Source: IOR16 sp963521065 (lineage in GTDB: Bacteria; Bacillota; Clostridia; Peptostreptococcales; Anaerovoracaceae). Taken from it: a stretch of 64,000 bases of DNA. The stretch covers positions 1 through 64,000 of the forward strand of contig CAUQTI010000007.1 of the NCBI GenBank assembly GCA_963521065.1, in the 5' to 3' direction. The translations under genes were made by a program, and so were the position numbers. The notes beneath the pieces are model-generated. The model had not been told where the DNA came from. It did not search any database and saw nothing but the letters and a program-made list of their open reading frames with translations. Positions 15,985-23,967 of the stretch are shown here, in pieces (the first letter of the stretch is position 1; each line of letters starts with the position of its first letter).

Positions 15985-18900
15985 ATGAAATTTAAGAAAT
16001 GGTTGGCGGGAATGCTGACTGCAATTTTATTGCTAGCGAATGTACCAATGGAAGCATTTGCGTTAAGCCCAGCGGATTTTTCAGATTTTCCGAATAACTG
16101 GTCGCGTACGGCATTAGAAAATGCACTTGAAAATAATTTACTATCTGGTACGGGAGGGAAGATTAAACCAGAAGGAATGCTTACCAGAGCAGAGCTGGCG
16201 ACAATTTTAACGCGTGCACTCGGTGCATCTGCCAGTACTTCATTAGATGGTTATTCGGACGTATCAGAAGAGGCATGGTATTATGACGCCTTGTCAAAAG
16301 CAGCGGCTGCCGGGTTTCTTTCCGGAACGGACAAGCGTATGGAACCGGAACGCGCGGCAACACGGCAAGAAGTGTTCGTGGTTCTTGCACGCATTCTAAA
16401 GTTACAGGAAGAGGCATCGGCCCTCAGTTCGTTTACAGATAAAGATGAAGTTTCAGATTGGGCAAAAGGCGCAGTAGGAGCTTTAATAAAATCTGGATAT
16501 GTTCAAGGGGCAGGGAGCCGCATAAATCCGAGCCATTCCATCACACGCGCTGAGTTTGCACAGGTGTTGATGAATGTATCGGCTACTTACCTGAATACGC
16601 CGAAAGAATATACTGCCGATATCGACGGGAATGCAATTGTAAACGTAGCAGGCACCTCCTTGAAGGATATGAATATCTCGGGCGATTTAATCCTAGCTGA
16701 TGGCATTGGCAAAGGTGAGGCAACGTTGACCAATGTTACAGTAAAAGGGCGTATTCTTGTTCGCGGCGGAGGAAGCAACTCCGTACATATCGTGAATTCT
16801 AAGATAAATGGTGAGGTCGTAGTGAATAATCACAGCAGCGATACTCGTCTGGTTTTAACAGAATCGCCAATTAGTGAAGTGAGTGTATACAGTAATTTCA
16901 TTTTAGATGGAAGCGTTGCTGATTTACATCTTTCCGATACGGCCTCCTTTCACCTTCAAGGGGGGAGTGTGCGTACACTTACCGTAGAGGAAGGCGCTTC
17001 ATCTTCCTCGATTACACTTGATTCAGGTACAAGCATAACAAGCGCGGTTGTCTCTGCACAGAGTGCTGTTATTAAAGGAAACGGTGAAATTGGAACTGTG
17101 CAGGCAAACGCGAACAATATTGCAGTCTCTGTGCCGAATGCAACTGTCATTGTTGCGGGAGGTGCAAAAGGTGTCAGTGCAGGCGGAACCATTTTAAAGG
17201 GAGGGGAATCTGCTGTTGTAAGTAGCTCCGGAAATGGCAGCACTCTGGTTGCCTCTTCACCCGCTTCAACCCCCGCTTCGAACAGCTCGTCTGGAAAAGG
17301 TTCTTCCGGTGGCGGCCACAGCAATAAAACAAAATTTTCAGGAAGGAAGGGTACGCTTGCTGAGCCTTGGCAAATTTCAACTGCGGCACAATTGAATGAA
17401 GTTCGTGAATATCTAAACGGCAATTTTATTTTAACCGCAGATATTGACTTGTCAGGTTATTCCAATTGGACGCCAATTGGAGCTTATGTGGCAAAGGATG
17501 TTGCAAATGGAGATTATAGTGCAAGTCCTGCGTATGCCTTTACGGGAAGCTTCAATGGTAGCGGACATACGATTTCAAACCTCACAATAAAAAGAGACGG
17601 ACTTTCTGAGGAAGATATGACCGGTGCGGGATTGTTTGGATGCATTGCAGAGCAAAGCTCTTTGCAAAACCTAACAATAAAAGATGCAGAGGTTTTTTCT
17701 ACCGGTTCTTGTATTGCTGCGTTTGTAGGCATGGCGATGTCTTCCAATGAAAATGCAATTAAGGACATTACGCTGAGCGGAAGCAATCAGATATCCGGCG
17801 CAGGCTCTGTTGGGGGGATTGTTGGCAGCTCGCAGGACACAAATGTCATTGACTGCACTGCGCAGGCAGATGTGGTTATGAATGCAGTGAGCAACGGAGC
17901 CGGTATTCTAGGAGGCGGAATTGAAGGAGGAAAAATTTCCGGCTGCAAGGCAACCGGAAGTGTTACGGCGACTGAGACGATGAGTTACGGAGACGTAGTG
18001 ATGGGAGCCATTGGTGTAGGGGGGCTGGCAGGCTGTGCCTTTGACAGTGAAGCGGTACTGAACTGTGAAGCGAAAGATGTCACGATTAAAGTAGGGAAAA
18101 ATGCGATTATGACAGGGGGGCTTTTAGGCTATTCGGGTATTGTAAACGAAGGCTTGTTCGCCAGTGATTCGGAAGGCTTCACACTGATTAAAGGAAGCAA
18201 AGCGGAGAATGTGACAATTCTGGCAGAAAGCGGTGCTACACGAATTGGCGGACTTGTCGGAAGTGGATTTTGCGGAAGCAACTATAATAAATATTATCCG
18301 GCTTCTTCGGCGATACATATAGTGAATTGCATTGCGAGCGGAAGCATTACTGCCGATGAAAGTGCAATCGTGGGTTCTATCTTAGGCTATGCATTCCGAA
18401 ATAGTGCGGTTGTAGCGTGTGACGGAAGTGAGATAAACGGTGCAAGCAATCAGGTGGGAGCCGCAGATGCGGCATTGGCTGTGACGCTGACAGATGTGGA
18501 TTTTGTTCAAACCTTGACACAGAAAATGGCACGAGCTGCTTATACACAGGCTTCTGAGAGTAGCAGGGCGGATTCTGTTCCTTTGACTACCGGTGCAGGA
18601 ATCAGTTTTGATGGTGGGGACGGAACGGAAGATAATCCGTGGCAAATTTCGACCGCAGCGCAATTGAATGAAGTTCGTGAGCATCTAAACGGTAACTTTG
18701 TTTTAACGGCAGATATTGACTTGTCAGGGTATTCCAATTGGACGCCGATTGGTGCTTATGCAGCAAAGGATGCAAATAACGGGGTATACGATGCCAAGCT
18801 GGAGTATGCCTTTACGGGAAGCTTTAATGGCGGCGGACATACAATTTCAAACCTTACCATAAAAAGAGATGATCTTTCTGAGGAGGATATGAGCGGTGCT

Positions 18901-19776
18901 GGGTTGTTTGGGTGCATTGCGGCAGAAAGCTCTTTGCAAAACATAACAATAAAAGACACAGAGGTTTTTTCTACCGGTTCTTGTGTTGCCGCGTTTGTAG
19001 GCATGGCGATGTCCTCTAACGAAAATGCAATTAGAGACATTACTCTGACCGGAAGCAATCAGATATCCGGTGCGGGTTCCGTTGGAGGAATCGTTGGCAG
19101 CGCACAGGATACAAATATCATTGACTGCACCGCACAGGCAGATGTGGTCATGAATGCAGCGAGCAACGGAGCCGGTATTCTAGGAGGCGGAATTGAAGGG
19201 GGAATGATTTCCGGCTGCAAGGCGACCGGGAGCGTTACGGCAACAGAAACGATGAGCTATGAAGGTGTAGTCATGGGAGCCATCGGTGTAGGGGGACTGG
19301 CAGGCTGTGCCTTTGACAGTGAAACGGTACTGAACTGTGAAGTGAAAGATGTTACGATTAAAGTAGGGAAAAATGCGATTATGACAGGGGGACTTTTAGG
19401 CTATTCGGGTATTGTGAATGAAGGATTGTTTACCAGCGATGCGGAAGGTTTTACGCTGATTAAAGGAAGCAAAGCAGAGGATGTGACAATTCTGGCAGAA
19501 AGCGGTGCTACACGAATTGGCGGACTTGTCGGAAGTGGATTTTGCGGAAGCAACTATAATAAATATTATCCGGCTTCTTCGGCGATACATATAGTGAATT
19601 GCATTGCGAGCGGAAGCATTACTGCCGATGAAAGTGCAATCGTGGGTTCTGTCTTAGGCTATGCATTCCGAAATAGTGCGGTTGTAGCGTGCGACGGAAG
19701 TGAGATAGACGGCGCAAGCAATCAGGTGGGAGCCGCAGATGCAGCGCAAGTTGTGACGCTAGATAAGATAAAATAA
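15985..19776 (+). CDS. SLH-domain surface protein with duplicated GLUG-like beta-helix domain
   Basis: A 1263-residue exported protein with a strong TTAGGAGG site. It has a signal peptide (1-27, ending near AFA) and three SLH domains (about 28-205), which bind pyruvylated secondary cell-wall polymer and anchor the protein to the wall. A repetitive beta-strand region (about 209-415) and a Ser/Gly-rich linker (about 415-452) follow. Two copies of a domain of about 385 residues come next (about 455-840 and 880-1263), linked by a Ser/Ala segment. Each copy starts with PWQISTAAQLNEVRE and contains GGIVG, GGLAG and GGLLGYSG blocks, like GLUG-type beta-helix repeats. Likely an adhesin or S-layer-associated protein; ligand unknown. 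Confidence 0.9.
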   Translation: MKFKKWLAGMLTAILLLANVPMEAFALSPADFSDFPNNWSRTALENALENNLLSGTGGKIKPEGMLTRAELATILTRALGASASTSLDGYSDVSEEAWYYDALSKAAAAGFLSGTDKRMEPERAATRQEVFVVLARILKLQEEASALSSFTDKDEVSDWAKGAVGALIKSGYVQGAGSRINPSHSITRAEFAQVLMNVSATYLNTPKEYTADIDGNAIVNVAGTSLKDMNISGDLILADGIGKGEATLTNVTVKGRILVRGGGSNSVHIVNSKINGEVVVNNHSSDTRLVLTESPISEVSVYSNFILDGSVADLHLSDTASFHLQGGSVRTLTVEEGASSSSITLDSGTSITSAVVSAQSAVIKGNGEIGTVQANANNIAVSVPNATVIVAGGAKGVSAGGTILKGGESAVVSSSGNGSTLVASSPASTPASNSSSGKGSSGGGHSNKTKFSGRKGTLAEPWQISTAAQLNEVREYLNGNFILTADIDLSGYSNWTPIGAYVAKDVANGDYSASPAYAFTGSFNGSGHTISNLTIKRDGLSEEDMTGAGLFGCIAEQSSLQNLTIKDAEVFSTGSCIAAFVGMAMSSNENAIKDITLSGSNQISGAGSVGGIVGSSQDTNVIDCTAQADVVMNAVSNGAGILGGGIEGGKISGCKATGSVTATETMSYGDVVMGAIGVGGLAGCAFDSEAVLNCEAKDVTIKVGKNAIMTGGLLGYSGIVNEGLFASDSEGFTLIKGSKAENVTILAESGATRIGGLVGSGFCGSNYNKYYPASSAIHIVNCIASGSITADESAIVGSILGYAFRNSAVVACDGSEINGASNQVGAADAALAVTLTDVDFVQTLTQKMARAAYTQASESSRADSVPLTTGAGISFDGGDGTEDNPWQISTAAQLNEVREHLNGNFVLTADIDLSGYSNWTPIGAYAAKDANNGVYDAKLEYAFTGSFNGGGHTISNLTIKRDDLSEEDMSGAGLFGCIAAESSLQNITIKDTEVFSTGSCVAAFVGMAMSSNENAIRDITLTGSNQISGAGSVGGIVGSAQDTNIIDCTAQADVVMNAASNGAGILGGGIEGGMISGCKATGSVTATETMSYEGVVMGAIGVGGLAGCAFDSETVLNCEVKDVTIKVGKNAIMTGGLLGYSGIVNEGLFTSDAEGFTLIKGSKAEDVTILAESGATRIGGLVGSGFCGSNYNKYYPASSAIHIVNCIASGSITADESAIVGSVLGYAFRNSAVVACDGSEIDGASNQVGAADAAQVVTLDKIK
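17350..18504 (+). repeat. Internal duplication, copy 1 (1272-bp period)
   Basis: First copy of the SLH-protein C-terminal domain. It aligns to 18622-19776 without any length change (constant offset 1272 bp, 424 codons). The tract 18209-18378 is base-for-base identical to 19481-19650, whereas the segment near 17505-17530 is strongly diverged. Confidence 0.9.
18622..19776 (+). repeat. Internal duplication, copy 2 (1272-bp period)
   Basis: Second copy of the domain, ending shortly before the gene's stop codon. Identity to copy 1 rises towards the 3' end, which suggests recent homogenisation there. Confidence 0.9.
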
Positions 19777-19798
19777 ATTGGGGAAATAGGATATTTAA

Positions 19799-19833
19799 AA
19801 AGGGGATTCTGATTGAAATTCAGAATCCCCTTT
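19799..19833. terminator. Bidirectional terminator between the SLH gene and tetR
   Basis: AAAGGGGATTCTG / CAGAATCCCCTTT arms around ATTGAAATT. A runs on the left and T runs on the right serve both convergent genes. Confidence 0.9.
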
Positions 19834-19836
19834 ACT

Positions 19837-20424
19837 CTATTCTTTTTCTATTACGTAATCCAGTATAGTTTCGATCATACAATCAATCATTTCGTCGTAT
19901 GCTTCACCGTATAAATTTTCTTTTCCGTAACGAATGATAGAAATAGATTTGCAAAAATTAGCGAAAACCTTCCAATTGCAATCCGGTCGGAGGTTGGAGA
20001 CGTGTTCTAAAATCCATAAAGTATTTTTTTCTCCGCTTTGCTCGTCCTTCATATAGTTTTGCGGCCAGCGGGAATACAGTATTGTAGTCTCTTCCTGGCT
20101 TAAATATTCAAAGATATTATTATCTGCAAAATAAATAGACTGTAAAAATTTCCGAAAAGCAGTTCTGTCAAGCATTCCGTTTTTATCAAGCAGTGTATTG
20201 AATTTTTCGATTGACTGCTTTCGCTTGTGCAAGATGATATGGTAAACAAAGTCTTCTTTTGATTTGAAAAAATTGTAAAATGTACCCGTTGCAATTCCGG
20301 AAGCCTTTGTAATATCATTGATTGAAGTTTTTTTTAGTCCAAAGCGTTTGATTAGTTCAAAACCATTATCAAGCAGCTGAATTCTAAGATTTTCTCGTCC
20401 GGCTTCGTCAAAAATTTGGGGCAT
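19837..20424 (-). CDS. TetR/AcrR family transcriptional regulator
   Basis: A 195-residue regulator with an AAGGAGG site. The N-terminal helix-turn-helix (about 12-60) has the family form TSINDITKASGIATGTFYNFFKSKEDF. The C-terminal ligand-binding domain (about 65-195) is not close to any well-known subgroup. A perfect inverted repeat lies directly upstream (20440-20473), as expected for autoregulation. One arm of it recurs in the leader of the SLH gene, which converges on this gene, making that surface protein the best candidate target. The inducer is unknown. Confidence 0.92.
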   Translation of the reverse strand: MPQIFDEAGRENLRIQLLDNGFELIKRFGLKKTSINDITKASGIATGTFYNFFKSKEDFVYHIILHKRKQSIEKFNTLLDKNGMLDRTAFRKFLQSIYFADNNIFEYLSQEETTILYSRWPQNYMKDEQSGEKNTLWILEHVSNLRPDCNWKVFANFCKSISIIRYGKENLYGEAYDEMIDCMIETILDYVIEKE

Positions 20425-20439
20425 AGTCAGGGAACCTCC

Positions 20440-20473
20440 TTAAATGAATATACATATAAATCTATTCATTTAA
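20440..20473. promoter_or_regulatory. Inverted repeat upstream of tetR (probable autoregulatory operator)
   Basis: Perfect 11-bp arms, TTAAATGAATA (20440-20450) and TATTCATTTAA (20463-20473), with a 12-bp spacer, 15 bp upstream of the TetR start codon. The left arm lies just beyond the Shine-Dalgarno, consistent with repression of the gene's own transcription. Confidence 0.65.
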
Positions 20474-20644
20474 AGATATCATATGGATGCCTACAAGTCA
20501 AATGAGGATATCCTTTCTTGCGGAGTGATTTTTGTGTATTTTTCGTGTTGCATTTTGCTAAAAAACATGCAACACAAGTAACTTTTTTGTGAAAAAATAT
20601 AACAAAATTGTTATTTAATAAAACCGCGTATCCGTTGGAAAATA

Positions 20645-20690
20645 AAGAAAAACCGCTTTAATCATTGATAAATCAATGGTTTTAGCGGTT
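20645..20690 (-). terminator. Terminator downstream of the tRNA pair
   Basis: On the minus strand, AACCGCTAAAACCATTGAT pairs with ATCAATGATTAAAGCGGTT and is followed by a T-rich tail. It ends the transcript of the two tRNAs. Confidence 0.85.
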
Positions 20691-20697
20691 AATTGTC

Positions 20698-20773
20698 TGG
20701 TGAGGCATGAGGGACTCGAACCCCCAACCTGCAGATTCGAAGTCTGAGACTCTATCCGTTGAGCTAATGCCCC
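20698..20773 (-). tRNA. tRNA-Arg (anticodon TCG)
   Basis: Minus-strand tRNA with encoded CCA (20698-20700). The acceptor stem is GGGGCAT / ATGCCTC with one G-T pair, the T arm GGGGG-TTCGAGT-CCCTC and the anticodon loop CTTCGAA, reading CGA arginine codons. The top pair of the anticodon stem (27-43) is a mismatch. It is co-transcribed with the tRNA-Val gene. Confidence 0.93.
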
Positions 20774-20785
20774 AAGCTATGAAAT

Positions 20786-20862
20786 TGGTGGGCAGTATTG
20801 GGCTCGAACCAACGGCCTCTTGCTTGTCGAGCAAGCGCTCTAACCAGCTGAGCTAACCGCCC
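20786..20862 (-). tRNA. tRNA-Val (anticodon GAC) with unusual C33
   Basis: Minus-strand tRNA with encoded CCA (20786-20788), acceptor GGGCGGT / ACTGCCC (one G-T pair) and discriminator A. The anticodon stem CTTGC / GCAAG encloses the 7-nt loop TCGACAA, so the anticodon is GAC and position 33 is C instead of the almost invariant T. D and T arms are normal. It lies 12 bp upstream of tRNA-Arg on the same strand. Confidence 0.88.
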
Positions 20863-21112
20863 ACAACTTTTATTATTATAACAGATTTAGGACAAAAATC
20901 AATACAAAAAATAACAAATGATAGGGGAAAAAATATCTCTCTTATTCATAGATTAAAAACGCGTTTTCAGAGTACATTTTTACAAAATTTATATCGAAAA
21001 TCCACATGAGAATGCTCTGTGTTAGAAACTCGGTGGAGGAATTCTTACTATCCATTAGAAACTGATTGAAAACAACTGCAAATCTCTGATAACATAAGTG
21101 AGAGGTGAGTGT

Positions 21113-21835
21113 ATGAATCAAGAGATGATTTCCTTTCAAATAGAGGATGCAGTTGAATTAGCCAGAACTTATTTCATTCAATCCTGCCGATTTGACCTTA
21201 GTAAGAGAGAACACATAAGGCTAATGCAAGCTGCTGAGAATATTTTAAGAGAAGGAATGAAAGAAATACAAATAAGAGCGTTAGTTTCTGAGATTTCTGA
21301 ATTACCAAAAGACACGTTAGAAGACGATGTGATCATATTGGACGGAATTTCTTTTCAATGTAACGCATTTTCTCAGCTTCAGATCGGTTCCATAGCAGGG
21401 ATTTACCCTTATATATTGACGATTGGAGAAATAAAAACGAAAAGTAAGAGTGCATCAGATCAACTTTTTGCGGATATTTGGGGGACTTCATTTATAGATG
21501 CAGCAAGGGATTTACTGCAAAAATGGATAGAGAAGCATTTGAGAGAAAAACACAATCAAAATAGCGCCGTTGTTTCTTCTTCGTTTGGACCGGGGTTTTA
21601 CGGAATGACTGTGACAGCGGTAAGTGATTTTTTTCAACTTTTAGATGGCAGAAAAATCGGCGTTGAATTAACGGAAAGCGGGATTTTGCTTCCTGTGAAG
21701 TCTTGTACGGGCTTTTACATTGCGGCACATCACGAATGGGCGTTACCGCCGGGAGATTGTTTAAGCTGTCTCGGAAATGCCGGAGGATGTGATTTCTGTA
21801 AGAATAACCCTAAAAGAAACTGCGCAATGGAGTAA
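21113..21835 (+). CDS. MetH activation-domain-like protein of a corrinoid system
   Basis: A 240-residue protein. The start at 21113 follows GAGAGGTGAG; the GTG at 21098 lies upstream of that site. The C-terminal half contains SSFGPGFYGMTVTAVSDFFQLLDG and a GILLPVKSCTGFYIA block, resembling the vitamin B12-dependent methionine synthase activation domain found as a stand-alone protein beside corrinoid methyltransferase genes. The tail carries a Cys cluster (CLSCLGNAGGCDFCKNNPKRNC), a possible metal site. With the RACo-type ATPase 175 bp downstream, it probably helps reactivate a corrinoid protein. No corrinoid protein is encoded in the window. Confidence 0.75.
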   Translation: MNQEMISFQIEDAVELARTYFIQSCRFDLSKREHIRLMQAAENILREGMKEIQIRALVSEISELPKDTLEDDVIILDGISFQCNAFSQLQIGSIAGIYPYILTIGEIKTKSKSASDQLFADIWGTSFIDAARDLLQKWIEKHLREKHNQNSAVVSSSFGPGFYGMTVTAVSDFFQLLDGRKIGVELTESGILLPVKSCTGFYIAAHHEWALPPGDCLSCLGNAGGCDFCKNNPKRNCAME

Positions 21836-21875
21836 AAGGGATTTGCTTTACAGCGGTCTGGCGATTCGTTATACT

Positions 21876-21940
21876 GAAAGATATAGATAGATTTGTAAAA
21901 GAATTTTACAATACATGTTACTTTGTTGATAGTATCTTTC
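21876..21940 (+). promoter_or_regulatory. Nested inverted repeats between the MetH-like gene and RACo
   Basis: Outer arms GAAAGATA (21876-21883) and TATCTTTC (21933-21940) enclose the perfect inverted repeat TTGTAAAA-gaa-TTTTACAA (21893-21911). There is no T tract, so this looks like an operator or a structured leader element rather than a terminator. Confidence 0.45.
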
Positions 21941-22010
21941 GGCAAAAAATAATTTCTGAATAGATTTTTACAGTAGCAATAACCGTAAGTGCAGTTTAGA
22001 GGGTGAGACG

Positions 22011-23858
22011 ATGAAAATTACATTTAAGCCTTGCGATATCGAATATGAATTGAAAGAGACTTTAAATTTATTTCAGACCGCAGAAAAAGCAGGTGTCCAG
22101 ATAAATGGAAGCTGCGGTGGAAATGGGAGCTGCGGAAAATGTAAAATCCAGATTTTGCAGGGGAGCCCCGGTATGATAACCGCATCGGAAGAAGCTTTAC
22201 TCAGTGATTTGGAAAAAAAACAGGGTTATCGGTTAGCTTGCTGCATCATTCCTCATTCAGATTTAACAGTCTTTGTTCCTCCCGTTGGTAGGGGTGTGAC
22301 AGGAAAAAAGGAAATTGCTGTTTTGCCAGAGGATTTTAAGGTGGAAAAGACAGTCATAAAAACAGTGCTTCATGTAGAAAAAGCTTCACTAGAGCAGCCT
22401 AAAAGTGATTTGGATCAAGTGTTGGACGCTTTGCAAAAAACACGGGAAAACAAGAGAGAGATTCCTTGGACACTTCCTAAAGATTTGATTCAAAAAATAC
22501 CAAAAGTATTGCAGGAAGAAGCCGGGTGCGTCACTTTAGTGACCAGAAACGAACGGATTGTAGATATAGAGGCAGGAAATACGCAGAACGATTGCTATGG
22601 GGCGGCCTTTGATATCGGCACGACAACTGTTGTAGGGATGCTTTGGGATTTAGAGCAAGGAACTCTTAGAGCGGTTTCTGCAAGGGCAAATCCGCAACGT
22701 GTTTTCGGAGCGGACGTGATATCCCGAATTCAATATAGCAGTGTTTCGTCGCAGAACCTTAGAGAGATGCAAGAAAAAATAATTGCCTGCTTTTCAGAGA
22801 TATTCACAGAGTTTGAAAAACAGGAAGGCGTTCGACGAAGTCACATTTATGAAATTACTGTAGCGGGAAATACGACCATGAGTCATTTATTTTTAGGGGT
22901 TTCTCCAGATTCTTTGGCAAGAGCTCCCTTTACACCTGTGTTTTGCAGCTCCGTAGATACACTTGCGGAAGCGCTGGGACTGAATTGCAATCCAAAGGCA
23001 AATGTCCATCTCCTGCCTAATATTTCAGGACATGTCGGATCGGATATGGCAGCAGTGCTCGTAGCATCGGATTTGAAAGAAAAAAAGGGCTGCAACTTAG
23101 TAATTGACATCGGTACAAATGGAGAGATTCTCCTTGCAAAGGATGGAAAGATTGTCACTTGTTCGACTGCGGCAGGACCGGCCTTTGAAGGTGCCTCAAT
23201 TTCTTGTGGGATGCGTGCCGCTGAGGGTGCCATTGAGAAGGTAATGATGCAGGAGGGGCATTTAGAGCTATCTGTCATTGGAGAACAGGAACCTGTGGGT
23301 ATTTGCGGCTCAGGCCTTATAGATGCGATTGCGCAGATGTTAGATTGCGGCATTTTGAACGAAGAGGGGAGAATCCTTGAACAGACGGCCGCTGAAAGTA
23401 AGGGAATCAGAAAAGAGCTCACTGACCGTCTTTATGATGGCGAACAGGGCAGAGGTTTTATCTTGCACCGAAAAGAGGGTGAGGGAGAGATCCTTCTCAC
23501 ACAGAAAGACATTCGAGAGGTACAGCTGGCAAAGGGAGCTATTTTTGCGGGTATCAAAATTGTGATGGGTGAATTAGGTGTCAAGGCGGAAGAGCTAGAC
23601 TGCGTGCTTTTGGCCGGTGCATTTGGAAACTATATAAAAAGGGAAAGTGCTTTGCGGATCGGACTTTTTCCGAAGATAGCGCTGGAAAAGGTGATTGGAA
23701 TTGGAAATGCGGCAGGAACGGGAGTATCTATGGCGTTGCTTTCAGATACGAAAAGGGCGTATGCCGACCACCTTGCAAAGGAGGCTCTGCACATTGAATT
23801 AGCCTCTCATCCAGACTTTCAGGCAGAATTTTTTAAAGCGATGTATTTTGAAAGATGA
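22011..23858 (+). CDS. Corrinoid activation/regeneration ATPase (RACo-like, ASKHA and 2Fe-2S)
   Basis: A 615-residue reductive activator of corrinoid proteins. The N-terminal ferredoxin domain (about 1-95) has plant-type 2Fe-2S ligands C35, C41, C44 and a Cys at 77/78 (GSCGGNGSCGKC). A linker region follows, then a C-terminal ASKHA-fold ATPase domain (about 195-600, DUF4445 type) with AFDIGTTTVVG, VIDIGTNGEI and AGAFGNYI blocks. RACo-type enzymes use ATP to pull an electron onto Co(II) to make Co(I), restarting methyl transfer after accidental oxidation. Starts after GAGGGTGAG. It follows the MetH-activation-like gene, which supports the assignment. Confidence 0.93.
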   Translation: MKITFKPCDIEYELKETLNLFQTAEKAGVQINGSCGGNGSCGKCKIQILQGSPGMITASEEALLSDLEKKQGYRLACCIIPHSDLTVFVPPVGRGVTGKKEIAVLPEDFKVEKTVIKTVLHVEKASLEQPKSDLDQVLDALQKTRENKREIPWTLPKDLIQKIPKVLQEEAGCVTLVTRNERIVDIEAGNTQNDCYGAAFDIGTTTVVGMLWDLEQGTLRAVSARANPQRVFGADVISRIQYSSVSSQNLREMQEKIIACFSEIFTEFEKQEGVRRSHIYEITVAGNTTMSHLFLGVSPDSLARAPFTPVFCSSVDTLAEALGLNCNPKANVHLLPNISGHVGSDMAAVLVASDLKEKKGCNLVIDIGTNGEILLAKDGKIVTCSTAAGPAFEGASISCGMRAAEGAIEKVMMQEGHLELSVIGEQEPVGICGSGLIDAIAQMLDCGILNEEGRILEQTAAESKGIRKELTDRLYDGEQGRGFILHRKEGEGEILLTQKDIREVQLAKGAIFAGIKIVMGELGVKAEELDCVLLAGAFGNYIKRESALRIGLFPKIALEKVIGIGNAAGTGVSMALLSDTKRAYADHLAKEALHIELASHPDFQAEFFKAMYFER

Positions 23859-23967
23859 AGAAAAATGGATTAAAAATAGAATAGAAAAATGCCAATCTGC
23901 CTGTATGGTACGCGTGGGAACGAAAAATAAATGATGAAAAATAACGCAGATGAGTAAAGGGTTAAGA

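Noticed and set aside
16956..17423. 155-codon minus-strand ORF in the SLH gene
   Set aside because: Antisense shadow of a repetitive, Gly/Ser-biased coding region; similar ORFs recur in both duplicated copies only because the DNA is duplicated.
17350..19776. Repeats as CRISPR or tandem mobile DNA
   Set aside because: The repeats are two 1.15-kb in-frame protein domains, with no short direct repeats, spacers or transposase.
22883..23422. 179-codon minus-strand ORF
   Set aside because: It lies wholly inside the RACo ATPase gene in antisense; the sense gene has clear motifs, and the antisense product is low-complexity Ser/Pro-rich sequence with no Shine-Dalgarno.
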